A DNA stretch of 64,000 nt from an uncultured Lachnospiraceae bacterium (GTDB lineage Bacteria > Bacillota > Clostridia > Lachnospirales > Lachnospiraceae): NCBI GenBank assembly GCA_947164865.1, contig CAMUYA010000008.1, positions 1 to 64,000 on the forward strand, read 5' to 3'. The notes under the pieces are model-generated. The model did no database searches, was not told the DNA's origin, and saw only the letters and a list, made by a program, of their open reading frames with translations. Position 1 is the stretch's first letter. Each line of letters begins with the position of its first letter. Positions 34,623 to 42,203 of the stretch are shown here, one piece after another. The translations under genes and the position numbers were made by a program.

Positions 34623-35723
34623 CTATATATTTCGAGCGCACTTCTGACTGTTATTATCCTTGAGTGTATTCCCAAAAACTATCAGCAATACTCCTCCGAA
34701 TGCAAAAAGAATACCCTGAAGCATAACAGCCATTCCCCATAAATATTCCTCATAATAAATAAACAGTATTCCAAAGCCAATGCAAGGTAGTGCATACAAG
34801 AATAAAAGAACTGCCGGAAACACTACCTTAATATCTGAAGCAAGCATATTGTTGAGAGCTGACTTGATATTGTCCCTGAATTTATTGAGCATAATTTGCA
34901 GTACAATCCAGAAGGCGAGTGGTGCCAGGGAAACCAGAAAGATTATCATCCCAAGATTTGTGGACATTGATAATAGATTCTTTAGGCCAAGATCTGTGCC
35001 AAATATATATACCATAATATCTTTCAGTCCGTCTCCAAGCCAACCGACCACAGTCGACCAGATTGCCGCACCTATGAGTTCAACAAAAACTATAATGCCT
35101 GTAAGTACAATATAAATAACACCAAATACCTTGCCCACCGTCAACCCTGCAGTTTTTACTCCATCTCTACCCCACTTGGCTGTCCCATAAGTAATCCATG
35201 TCTCTACTACTGCAGCTATGGCCGGAAGGGCTACAAAGAACATTCCCAATAATATGTCGTAGTAAACTCCAATCATCAGTGAAACAGCAAGCATGACTGC
35301 CTGCGCTAAAGCCATAATAAAAACAGGGGTAGAAGACAAAAAACTGTTAGTCCTGAGATAATTATCTACAACCTTACGATTCGTATATTCAGCCGCACTT
35401 GATATAGTGTTCTGTGCATGCTGGTTTTTTCTGACATGCGGATAGTTTTGCTGAGGATATGCTTGCTGTGGCTGCTGATATGCATGTTGCGGATAGGGTT
35501 GCGGATACGAATTCTGCTGATAGAAACTCTGTTGATGCTCTTGGTGGGTTTCCGCAGTTAATGGCATATTGGGTTTCTGCCCATCGTTTATATGCGGATC
35601 TATTTGGCTTTTCGCTGTTCCAAAGCATACTCTTTCTCCGCAGTTATTGCAAAAGCTGAAACCCTTCTCGGTTTTCATTGTCATTTCTTCGCCGCATTTA
35701 GGACATTCCAATTTAATAAGCAT
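34623..35723 (-). CDS. Zinc-ribbon polytopic membrane protein with a Gln/Pro/Tyr-rich linker
   Basis: 366 residues. N-terminal zinc ribbon CPKCGEEM...CNNCGER, then a low-complexity linker of about 60 residues with repeated YPQ and YQQP units (about 60-100), then around seven membrane helices from about 125 to 355. The membrane region has no transporter signature I know. The linker would hold the zinc ribbon away from the membrane. It is the middle gene of the operon. Confidence 0.83.
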   Translation of the reverse strand: MLIKLECPKCGEEMTMKTEKGFSFCNNCGERVCFGTAKSQIDPHINDGQKPNMPLTAETHQEHQQSFYQQNSYPQPYPQHAYQQPQQAYPQQNYPHVRKNQHAQNTISSAAEYTNRKVVDNYLRTNSFLSSTPVFIMALAQAVMLAVSLMIGVYYDILLGMFFVALPAIAAVVETWITYGTAKWGRDGVKTAGLTVGKVFGVIYIVLTGIIVFVELIGAAIWSTVVGWLGDGLKDIMVYIFGTDLGLKNLLSMSTNLGMIIFLVSLAPLAFWIVLQIMLNKFRDNIKSALNNMLASDIKVVFPAVLLFLYALPCIGFGILFIYYEEYLWGMAVMLQGILFAFGGVLLIVFGNTLKDNNSQKCARNI

Positions 35724-35762
35724 TGCGTTGTTACCTCCCTATCATTTCGCAACAATAAAGAT

Positions 35763-36257
35763 TCACCACGGCAGCATCCCTCTTATTGCTCCCTTTATTA
35801 CTCCCTTTGTTATCTCGGTAGCAATTCCTGTTCCAGCCTGGACAGCAGCATTTGTAACCGCCAATTTCGCTGCCATTCCCCATGTAAGGCCGGGATTAGG
35901 CTGTTGTATGACCTGTGTAACCTGGACTGGCTGCATTTGAACAGGTTGAATCTGTTGTTGGATTATCTGTGGCTCATTTCTTTCAAACATTGTCCCGCAA
36001 TACTCGCAGGAATATGTATCCGGTGCAATCGGAGCACCACATCCCGGGCAGATTCTGGCCTGCAGTCCCCTTTTGTTCTGATTGGAATATTCGGAAAAAC
36101 CATCTCGATTTGTTGTTCGGGAGATAGAATAGCCTGTCTGTTGAATCTGCCGTTCAGAAGGTGCCCTGACCACTCTTACCTTTGAAAAATCATTTCCGCA
36201 GAACATACAAAACGGTGATCCGTCGACTACTTGTTTTCCACATTTATTACAAAACAT
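35763..36257 (-). CDS. Double zinc-ribbon protein with C-terminal helical segment
   Basis: 164 residues. Two zinc ribbons: CNKCGKQ...CMFCGND (about 3-21) and CPGCGAP...CEYCGTM (about 69-89). A Gln/Val/Pro-rich linker (IQQQIQPVQMQPVQVTQV) leads to an Ala/Gly/Ile-rich C-terminus with a weakly hydrophobic helix (AAKLAVTNAAVQAGTGIATEITKGVIKG), possibly membrane-associating. Such proteins often act as adaptors. Function unknown. Confidence 0.83.
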   Translation of the reverse strand: MFCNKCGKQVVDGSPFCMFCGNDFSKVRVVRAPSERQIQQTGYSISRTTNRDGFSEYSNQNKRGLQARICPGCGAPIAPDTYSCEYCGTMFERNEPQIIQQQIQPVQMQPVQVTQVIQQPNPGLTWGMAAKLAVTNAAVQAGTGIATEITKGVIKGAIRGMLPW

Positions 36258-36298
36258 GATCTGAATGCCTCCTGTCTGATTTACAGCTGTCCAGCCTC

Positions 36299-37453
36299 TT
36301 ATTTCATGTGCTCATTAACTGTTTTTTGCAGTTTCTCCCTTGAATAATCATAAGGTTCATCAGATATCTTTATGTACTCTTCATCATCCCAAAAGAAAGA
36401 AAGTGATTCAAATCTGAGTTTCGAAGTATTGCTATCAGTTAAAGTCGCATAAATATCTGATAATAGATAATCTGAATGCCACTGAAGTTTATTGTTCTCA
36501 TATTTCCATTCATTATCCATATTCCTGTCACATTCATCTTTTGTATAACCATCGTAAAAATAATCGCACGTTCCGTCATCTCTAAAGATTAATATCGAAC
36601 CATTCTCTCCGTAATATGTTCCCACAATAGCCTTCATAATATCTTCCTTTGTTTCGGAAGAGTCCGTGGTCGGCATATAAGATGTTGTTGCGGATGAAGA
36701 TGTCCATGTTGATGTAGAGGTATCAGGCGTCTTTTGCGTACTTGCACAGGTTAGTCCAAATATAGGTATCATCATGCAAGTCATAACTGCACCTATCGCA
36801 ATAGCGGCTATCGACAGCTTATGATCTCTGTCTTTTCTGTTAAACACTGCCAGATCCAGTACTCCGAGCACAACAGCTATTGGGGATGTATAAAATAGAA
36901 ATGACAGAACAAAAGCAACAACTGACCAAGGAGATTTCCTCAATGCAACTTGAGAATTAACCTGCTGTTGCAGATTGCTTTGCACTATCCTTGTAGGCTG
37001 TTTCACCTCTTCCACAGGGAGGGTATATGGGGGCTGATCTATCCATATATTTGCCTTCCCGGTATATGACGCATTAATTTTCACCGGTGTGTTATCATCA
37101 GGTATGTAAATAGTTCTGTTATAGTTTATTTTTCCAATCTTCAAAACTATAATATGTTTACCGGGTTCCAGTCTGAATGTCAGTGTCTGACCGCTGATAT
37201 ATGTATTCTTCTGTCCGGTTTCGACTATTCTTGTCACCATCAATACTCTAGAATCACTCGAGGCATAGTTGATTATCAGGTTGGAATCATTACTCCTATC
37301 CTGCTTGTACGTAATGTTTATATTCTGATTAAGATCAACCTTGGGTATGGTATTCATGATCCTGGATCCACAAAATTGGCAGAAAATATTATCTGTTCCC
37401 TCCTCAACTTCCATCTGAGCCCCACAATTTGGGCAAGTCATAGTGGTAAACAT
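36299..37453 (-). CDS. Zinc-ribbon, PEGA-like and membrane protein with a C-terminal beta domain
   Basis: 384 residues. Zinc ribbon CPNCGAQ...CQFCGSR (about 8-30), a PEGA-like beta domain (about 75-140; LEPGKHIIVLKIGKINYNRTIYIPDD), a pair of membrane helices of DUF4190 type (about 180-240), a Ser/Thr-rich linker, and an external C-terminal domain (about 270-375; VGTYYGENGSILIFRDDGTCDYFYDG) of the small beta-barrel kind. It starts 2 bases after the TerB-like gene, so translation is coupled. The domain mix suggests a sensor or scaffold across the membrane. Confidence 0.83.
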   Translation of the reverse strand: MFTTMTCPNCGAQMEVEEGTDNIFCQFCGSRIMNTIPKVDLNQNINITYKQDRSNDSNLIINYASSDSRVLMVTRIVETGQKNTYISGQTLTFRLEPGKHIIVLKIGKINYNRTIYIPDDNTPVKINASYTGKANIWIDQPPYTLPVEEVKQPTRIVQSNLQQQVNSQVALRKSPWSVVAFVLSFLFYTSPIAVVLGVLDLAVFNRKDRDHKLSIAAIAIGAVMTCMMIPIFGLTCASTQKTPDTSTSTWTSSSATTSYMPTTDSSETKEDIMKAIVGTYYGENGSILIFRDDGTCDYFYDGYTKDECDRNMDNEWKYENNKLQWHSDYLLSDIYATLTDSNTSKLRFESLSFFWDDEEYIKISDEPYDYSREKLQKTVNEHMK

Positions 37454-37455
37454 TG

Positions 37456-37872
37456 TTAACGATCCTCCTTATCACATGCTAGAAATGCTGCTAACCTGTC
37501 ATATACTTCAAATAAATCTCTTACCGTACGCAACACGTATTCGCATTGTTTGTATTCTATTTCCAATACTTCAGAGATTCTTTTAACCAATCCTTTTTCC
37601 TCCTCGGAATATACACCATCTGCCAAAATGATTCCTGCCGCTTCGATCAAGATTACTCTTTTCTCTCTGGTGGATGCTGTCTCTTTGATTCTTACTAACG
37701 CTTCGTCAAATCCGAGCCTGTTCTCAATTCTCTGCGGTATGCCCATTTCCCTACACATTTCCGATAAAACAATTCTCTCCGAATCATCAAAACTACCATC
37801 TCCCTTAGAAATACAAATCCCAAGATCCAGAAACAATTCCTTTTGTTCCGGTCTTAGTTCCGATAAATACAT
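37456..37872 (-). CDS. TerB-like helical domain protein, first gene of the zinc-ribbon operon
   Basis: 138 residues, all helical. The pattern LDLGICISKGDGSFDDSERIVLSEMCREMGI and later IILADGVYSEEEKGLVKRISEVL repeats the TerB-fold arrangement in which acidic loops between helices could bind a metal. TerB-type domains are known from tellurite-resistance and phage-defence associated Ter modules and are often found next to zinc-ribbon membrane proteins. It starts behind GGAGGAAGAG, 122 bases from a divergent XRE gene. Confidence 0.82.
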   Translation of the reverse strand: MYLSELRPEQKELFLDLGICISKGDGSFDDSERIVLSEMCREMGIPQRIENRLGFDEALVRIKETASTREKRVILIEAAGIILADGVYSEEEKGLVKRISEVLEIEYKQCEYVLRTVRDLFEVYDRLAAFLACDKEDR

Positions 37873-37933
37873 TTTCTCTTCCTCCAGTCTAAATATGTTG
37901 CATGTATTAAAATATCATCATAATTTTATTCTA

Positions 37934-37956
37934 TTTTAGAGTTTATTCCTCTAAAA
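37934..37956. promoter_or_regulatory. Perfect inverted-repeat operator between the TerB operon and the XRE gene
   Basis: TTTTAGAG-N7-CTCTAAAA, both arms perfect. A further half-site CTCTATTTTATG overlaps the XRE start. Lying between divergent genes, it can control both. Confidence 0.65.
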
Positions 37957-37994
37957 ATCAATACTTTACCCTAAATTATGAAATACTCTATTTT

Positions 37995-38219
37995 ATGGAT
38001 AATATCATCGATTACAAAACCAGAATACGAAACTTAAGAGAAGATCACGACCTGACTCAGACAGCGGTAGCCGAAGTACTCGGTGTGGGACAGCGGACAT
38101 ATGCGGATTATGAGCTGGGAAATACAAGAATTCCTGTCGATTCCCTTATAAAACTCGCTAAATTGTATGATGTCAGCATGGACTATATATGTGGTCTGAC
38201 ATCAAAAACAACCTCTTGA
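37995..38219 (+). CDS. XRE family regulator divergent from the TerB/zinc-ribbon operon
   Basis: 74 residues with one Cro/C1 HTH (IRNLREDHDLTQTAVAEVLGVGQRTYADYELGNTRIPVDSLIKLAKLYDVSMDYI). No Shine-Dalgarno is present before the ATG (CTCTATTTTATG), so it may be poorly translated or nearly leaderless. Its place suggests it binds the 37934-37956 palindrome and controls itself and the operon. No fused sensor domain. Confidence 0.92.
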   Translation: MDNIIDYKTRIRNLREDHDLTQTAVAEVLGVGQRTYADYELGNTRIPVDSLIKLAKLYDVSMDYICGLTSKTTS

Positions 38220-38530
38220 TCACTGCATTCTATATTTAACATTTTGAATTATACTACCATTCCTCTTTTTATAGTCCCCCTCTGCGGTGGGAATCTTGAT
38301 CAACCTTTTTAATACTTTTGCACAAATTCTTATATATATCTTTTGTGAACTATTCCGTCTATCATATGTAATATTTCTGTGATATCATTCAATCACTCTT
38401 CCCTTTAATAATCTTGCGTATGCAAGTTTCCGGATTTTTCTACAGTTAGGAGTTTATCGCCCGCAGAACTTAATCCCCTCAATGAAAGTCCACAGTATTA
38501 TTATCTATGAAGTTTTTTGTTGCTTATTAA
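38220..38530. other. AT-rich region without genes, carrying one copy of a 19-base inverted repeat
   Basis: No coding sequence is supported. The segment contains TCCCCCTCTGCGGTGGGAA at 38275-38293, which matches with one difference the reverse complement of 41251-41269. A TTGCGTATGCAA palindrome lies near 38413. The rest is plain AT-rich DNA. Confidence 0.5.
38275..38293 (+). repeat. Left copy of a 19-base inverted repeat
   Basis: TCCCCCTCTGCGGTGGGAA. The right copy at 41251-41269 reads TCCCCCTCTGCAGTGGGAA on the minus strand, so the pair points inward at a segment of about 3.0 kb. No target duplication or transposase was found. Confidence 0.5.
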
Positions 38531-38559
38531 TTGACATTATGGGTTATATCCCCTATAAT
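38531..38559 (+). promoter_or_regulatory. Perfect consensus sigma-A promoter of the DUF4160-DUF2442 pair
   Basis: TTGACA, 17 bases, TATAAT with no mismatch. The transcript should begin around 38565, only about a dozen bases before the TTG start, so the Shine-Dalgarno lies at the very 5' end of the mRNA. Confidence 0.85.
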
Positions 38560-38577
38560 TCAGGAAGGAGAGTTTTA

Positions 38578-38832
38578 TTGCCTACTATCAGTTATTTTTA
38601 TGGAATTACAATCGTGATGTACTTACATAACAAGGAGCATAATCCTCCTCATGTGCACGCGATAACACAAGATTTTGATGCACCATTTCTTATCTCGTCA
38701 GGAGAAATAATGGACGGAGACTTTCCACCAAAAGCCAAAACCATGGTGAAAGAATTCATTCTAAAATACCAAAAAGAATTGGAAGAAATGTGGGAAACTG
38801 AGCAATACAAGAAGCTTCCCCCGGTGAAATGA
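38578..38832 (+). CDS. DUF4160 protein, TTG start (possible toxin-like partner)
   Basis: 84 residues from TTG at 38578, with GGAAGGAG 7 bases upstream. The ATG at 38482 would place the promoter inside the gene and was rejected. The family's usual N-terminus is here: PTISYFYGITIVMYLHNKEHNPPHVHA, with a conserved HNPPHxHA histidine cluster. DUF4160 genes are regularly followed by a DUF2442 gene, as here (1 base apart), and the pair has the size and layout of a toxin-antitoxin module. Activity is unproven. Confidence 0.92.
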   Translation: MPTISYFYGITIVMYLHNKEHNPPHVHAITQDFDAPFLISSGEIMDGDFPPKAKTMVKEFILKYQKELEEMWETEQYKKLPPVK

Positions 38833-38833
38833 T

Positions 38834-39298
38834 ATGTTTCATAAAGCAGTAAAATTGGAATATAACGAGGGAACAGTTTTAGAACTTACATTCCAGGATG
38901 GGATTGTAAAGCGTTATGATATGGGTATTTTATTTGCAAAATACCCCTGTCTTTCCGCGCTCAAAGACAGGGAGTTATTTCTTTCCGGCAAGTTAACAGG
39001 GTCTTATGGGATAATATGGAACGACAGTCTTGATATAGAAGCAGAAACCATTTATCAGGATGGAGAAACTATCCGCATAGAAGAACCCTCTCCATGCGTA
39101 GCAGTCGGCTCCGCGCTATCGAAAGCGCGGGCTGAAAAAGCAATATCCCAATCAGCTTTATCTGAAGCAACCGGAATCGATCAATCTGATATATCAAAAA
39201 TAGAGAGAGGGATTGCTAATCCCTCCCTCAATACGCTCAGCCGAATCGCTAAGGCACTGAATTGCACGCTTAATATAGGTTTTATTTCAAAAGATTAA
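38834..39298 (+). CDS. DUF2442 protein fused to an XRE helix-turn-helix
   Basis: 154 residues. The N-terminal DUF2442 (about 1-80: VLELTFQDGIVKRYDMGILF...GSYGIIWNDSLDIEAETIYQDG) is followed by a Cro/C1 HTH (about 92-150: ARAEKAISQSALSEATGIDQSDISKIERGIANPSLNTLSRIAKAL). Stand-alone DUF2442 proteins are commoner; the fusion suggests an antitoxin-like repressor that binds its own promoter. It follows the DUF4160 stop by one base and uses GGTGA as ribosome site. Confidence 0.92.
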   Translation: MFHKAVKLEYNEGTVLELTFQDGIVKRYDMGILFAKYPCLSALKDRELFLSGKLTGSYGIIWNDSLDIEAETIYQDGETIRIEEPSPCVAVGSALSKARAEKAISQSALSEATGIDQSDISKIERGIANPSLNTLSRIAKALNCTLNIGFISKD

Positions 39299-39346
39299 AT
39301 GCCGCACTTAACAAATCATAGATCATACAGAAAACCATTTTGTCTA

Positions 39347-40639
39347 TTACAGTCCATACCAGCCTATTCCTTCGTACTGCCAGCCGATGTTAACAAGATT
39401 ATCTCGTTCTTTCTCACTCTGGGTATAATGGTGGGCACCGCTTACTGCATTAGGGTTATACAGGCGATACAGTGCCTTACCTTCTGAAGTGGTACGCCAT
39501 GCGATTCCTTCATCATTCCAGCCTGCCTCTATCAGATTAGTACGTTCTTTTTCGCTTGTAGTATAATGATGATCTCCGGCATTTGGATTATATAGACGGT
39601 AAACAGGTGTTCCCTCTTCGGGAGCTATCCACCCTTCCCCTTCCCATATCCATCCGGCATCAATGAGAGTATTTCCTTCTCGAATACTTCCGGTGTAAAA
39701 ATGCTCACTATTATTTGGATTATAGAACCTGAACAGCATCACATAACCTTCCGGAACATTTTTACAATCATCTTCGGAAATATATGTTTTTTCATTCGAG
39801 CCATTCGATTGTTCCTCAGTCTCATTAAGATTTTCACCTAATGACTGACTATCCATACCCTTTACATATAAAGTAGGGCGAACACCTAAGATCATAAAGA
39901 GATTTGTATTTATCTTGTAACCAACTCCTCCGTCAGGTTGAACATAGCATACCGATTTTTCATCCCTACCCACGGTTCTTGTATACCAATAAGATCCGTT
40001 TTTTCCGATCACATCTGGGCTATATCCCCTTTTGGCAAAAAAACTGTAATAGTCACCTGATGCAAACTTACTGACACTGGCTTTATGTTCTATTGCATAA
40101 GGAGTGGCATCAGTTATGAGTTCCTGGCTGTATCCGCTTTTCAACTCATCGATCCAAGCATTTATACTAAAATACTTTTTTATTTCTTCTATGCTTAACA
40201 AAAAAACTTTATCCCACGTATCAGAGCATCCTTCTGTATCATAATAAATATTTCCGTCATTAGTATTCAAAGTCTCAACTATCTTTATCTGATCTTCTCG
40301 TGAAAAAGCAGTATAGTAGAAATCCTCATTCAACCATTTTCTTAAGCTACAACTTTCCCAGGTTATTTCCTGAAGTTTATTGAGACTATTATCATTGTAA
40401 TCTACACAGTCAAGAACATATTTGCTGGTTATAAGAGCCTTATCTCCATCCACATCCAACACTATCCACTCGATAGGTTCCTTTCCATTCGACAGATCAT
40501 TATCCTGTTCATACTCTCCAAATGTAATAACATCTCCTATGGAGGCAGCATAAGCTGTATTGTTTGAAAACACAAAGGATAATGCCACAACTACAATAAA
40601 AGTGATCCTATATAAGAATTTACTCAAATCAGTCTTCAT
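39347..40639 (-). CDS. Secreted protein with DUF6273 domain and three C-terminal RLYNPN repeats
   Basis: 430 residues. A signal peptide ends near TAYA (about residue 31). A DUF6273-like domain (about 33-270: VITFGEYEQDND...PIEWIVLDVDGDKALITSKYVLD) is followed by a Ser/Asn linker and three repeats of about 42-45 residues, each with (R)(F/L)YNPN..(E/D)HHYT and a closing EGxxW (about 300-430), like the DUF5648-type repeats of cell-surface lysozyme-like proteins. It lacks a membrane anchor, so it is probably released or wall-bound. It is convergent with the DUF2442 gene. Confidence 0.85.
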   Translation of the reverse strand: MKTDLSKFLYRITFIVVVALSFVFSNNTAYAASIGDVITFGEYEQDNDLSNGKEPIEWIVLDVDGDKALITSKYVLDCVDYNDNSLNKLQEITWESCSLRKWLNEDFYYTAFSREDQIKIVETLNTNDGNIYYDTEGCSDTWDKVFLLSIEEIKKYFSINAWIDELKSGYSQELITDATPYAIEHKASVSKFASGDYYSFFAKRGYSPDVIGKNGSYWYTRTVGRDEKSVCYVQPDGGVGYKINTNLFMILGVRPTLYVKGMDSQSLGENLNETEEQSNGSNEKTYISEDDCKNVPEGYVMLFRFYNPNNSEHFYTGSIREGNTLIDAGWIWEGEGWIAPEEGTPVYRLYNPNAGDHHYTTSEKERTNLIEAGWNDEGIAWRTTSEGKALYRLYNPNAVSGAHHYTQSEKERDNLVNIGWQYEGIGWYGL

Positions 40640-40706
40640 TTTCTACTCCTTTTCTGATACCGAAAATACAATTTATACCTGCCTCCGTCAAAAAGATATC
40701 AAGGGA

Positions 40707-41165
40707 TTAATCCTGCAACCCACTGCTTCTGAGGGGCTCCTGCCCATAACTCTGAAGGGTTTCGTTTACTTCGATTATTCCGCCGGGTCGATTATTAATG
40801 CAGGTTATTATAAGAGCATCACGTTCTATTCTGGGATAAAGTTGCGGCATTCCATACAGCTTGAGTGCATGCTGAGTCTCATTATAATTCAGTCCGGCGG
40901 CATAGAACAACCTTAGCAGAACATCCCTTCTGCGGGTTTTCTTTTCACCAGAGAGAAGCTTGTAGCCATATTTCTCAGGAATATCGGCACGGACAAAAAC
41001 ATCCTTAAGAGATAGTTTCTTTTCGTCTATTAAATCCTTAAAGAAAATCTCGAACTGTTTTTCATTGTAAATGATTTCCTCTTTGTTTTCCTCGAGAAAT
41101 CTGTCAAATTCCGAAATGCTTGTATTTCCGAGTATTTTATCAAGTTCATCGGTTTTCTTTTTCAT
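40707..41165 (-). CDS. HTH-containing protein of kinase-associated type
   Basis: 152 residues. The helical N-terminus (ELDKILGNTSISEFDRFLEENKEEII) is followed by an HTH region (about 45-105: FFKDLIDEKKLSLKDVFVRADIPEKYGYKLLSGEKKTRRRDVLLRLFYAAGLNYNETQHALKLYG), in which KTRRRDVLLRL reads as the recognition part. From memory such proteins occur next to Ser/Thr kinases in Lachnospiraceae, and a kinase is 1 kb away. No Shine-Dalgarno is clear at either of two starts (41165 or 41171). DNA binding is inferred, not shown. Confidence 0.75.
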   Translation of the reverse strand: MKKKTDELDKILGNTSISEFDRFLEENKEEIIYNEKQFEIFFKDLIDEKKLSLKDVFVRADIPEKYGYKLLSGEKKTRRRDVLLRLFYAAGLNYNETQHALKLYGMPQLYPRIERDALIITCINNRPGGIIEVNETLQSYGQEPLRSSGLQD

Positions 41166-41250
41166 GAGCATGCACCACTAACAAACAACGCTTAAATCAG
41201 CCGTATTCACTTCTTTACAATAGAATTATACATCATTTTCAATCGACATT

Positions 41251-41269
41251 TTCCCACTGCAGAGGGGGA
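41251..41269 (-). repeat. Right copy of the 19-base inverted repeat
   Basis: Reads TCCCCCTCTGCAGTGGGAA on the minus strand, one base different from the copy at 38275-38293. It begins 3 bases past the stop codon of the MORN-like gene. Confidence 0.5.
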
Positions 41270-41272
41270 ACT

Positions 41273-42040
41273 TCATTTCACATAACGCAGCTGTCCGTTT
41301 TCTATATACGCTTTATATGTGGCATCATCGTAAGGATTGTAACAGTTCCCGTAGGCATTTAGCAGATTTTCAAAGATGCCCTCAAACACCTCGCCGGTTT
41401 TGTATTCTATCTTACCATTCCCAAACGGTTCACCATCCTTGAAGTCGCCTGTATAAGTGAAGCCCTGTTTAAATGAATGCATTACTCCGCTTATTTCATA
41501 ATCATCAGAGTAATTCCCCTCAAAATAATAAAAATACGGATAAAACTTTATTCCATTGCCGGAAAAATGTCCCGAATCCCACTCTCCAAAGTATGTCCAC
41601 ACAAGATACTTCTGCGTCTTCTCATCACCCTCATCCATAGTGATAAAATATCCATACTTCTCAGGCAGTCCATTCATTAATATTCCGTTATATTCACCTT
41701 TTTTAGTACCTGTTGCAAGATCCAGCGTAATCGGATAATCCGCTACTATCTCCGCGCCTTCCGGTATGGCTCCCGAAGCCTTAAGCCGATCAATATTGCT
41801 GTTATACTCAAGAACGTACTCTGTTAGTTTCTCATAAGCTTCTTTGGAATACTGATCTCTCCTCATCAGATGCTGATATGCGAAGACAACACCAAATACT
41901 ACTACACAAACAACAAGAATTATGACCGGTATCAACCACCCTTTATTCTTTCTTTTTCTCTCCTTCGGAATTGCCAAATCCTCATAAGATGGTATTTCCG
42001 GGATGATCATTCCCCCTATCTCATCATCGTGACCGTTCAT
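41273..42040 (-). CDS. Single-pass membrane protein with MORN-like repeats
   Basis: 255 residues. A cytoplasmic N-terminus of about 33 residues is followed by one membrane helix (about 34-56) and an external part. The latter ends in MORN-like units (about 145-245), including FGEWDSGHFSGNGIKFYP and YTGDFKDGEPFGNGKIEYKTGEVFEG, with the expected Gly-x-G-x-hydrophobic-Y/F spacing. MORN repeats are protein or lipid binding. It is divergent from the kinase gene across 163 bases that contain two inverted repeats. Confidence 0.78.
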   Translation of the reverse strand: MNGHDDEIGGMIIPEIPSYEDLAIPKERKRKNKGWLIPVIILVVCVVVFGVVFAYQHLMRRDQYSKEAYEKLTEYVLEYNSNIDRLKASGAIPEGAEIVADYPITLDLATGTKKGEYNGILMNGLPEKYGYFITMDEGDEKTQKYLVWTYFGEWDSGHFSGNGIKFYPYFYYFEGNYSDDYEISGVMHSFKQGFTYTGDFKDGEPFGNGKIEYKTGEVFEGIFENLLNAYGNCYNPYDDATYKAYIENGQLRYVK

Positions 42041-42111
42041 ATATCTATCCCTTTCAACTGATCGCTAAGGAAAACCTGTTAATTAAACACTACTCTTCTT
42101 TTAGCTTTACA

Positions 42112-42178
42112 TCATCTGATTTTACCACTAAAATAAGATGACGGTCAAAATTGTACTGATGATTGATTTATGATCATC
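42112..42178. promoter_or_regulatory. Two inverted repeats between the MORN-like and kinase genes
   Basis: TCATCTGATTTT/AAAATAAGATGA with a 6-base centre (42112-42141, one mismatch) and GATGAT-N9-ATCATC (42158-42178). Both share the element TGATGA/TCATC and lie in the region from which the two operons diverge. They are candidate sites for a common repressor. Confidence 0.45.
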
Positions 42179-42203
42179 GGATGGAGTTAACGAGGATAAT
42201 CAA

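Noticed and set aside
38482..38577. Upstream ATG at 38482 for the DUF4160 gene
   Set aside because: The perfect promoter at 38531-38559 lies inside that extension, and the family's normal N-terminus begins at the TTG.
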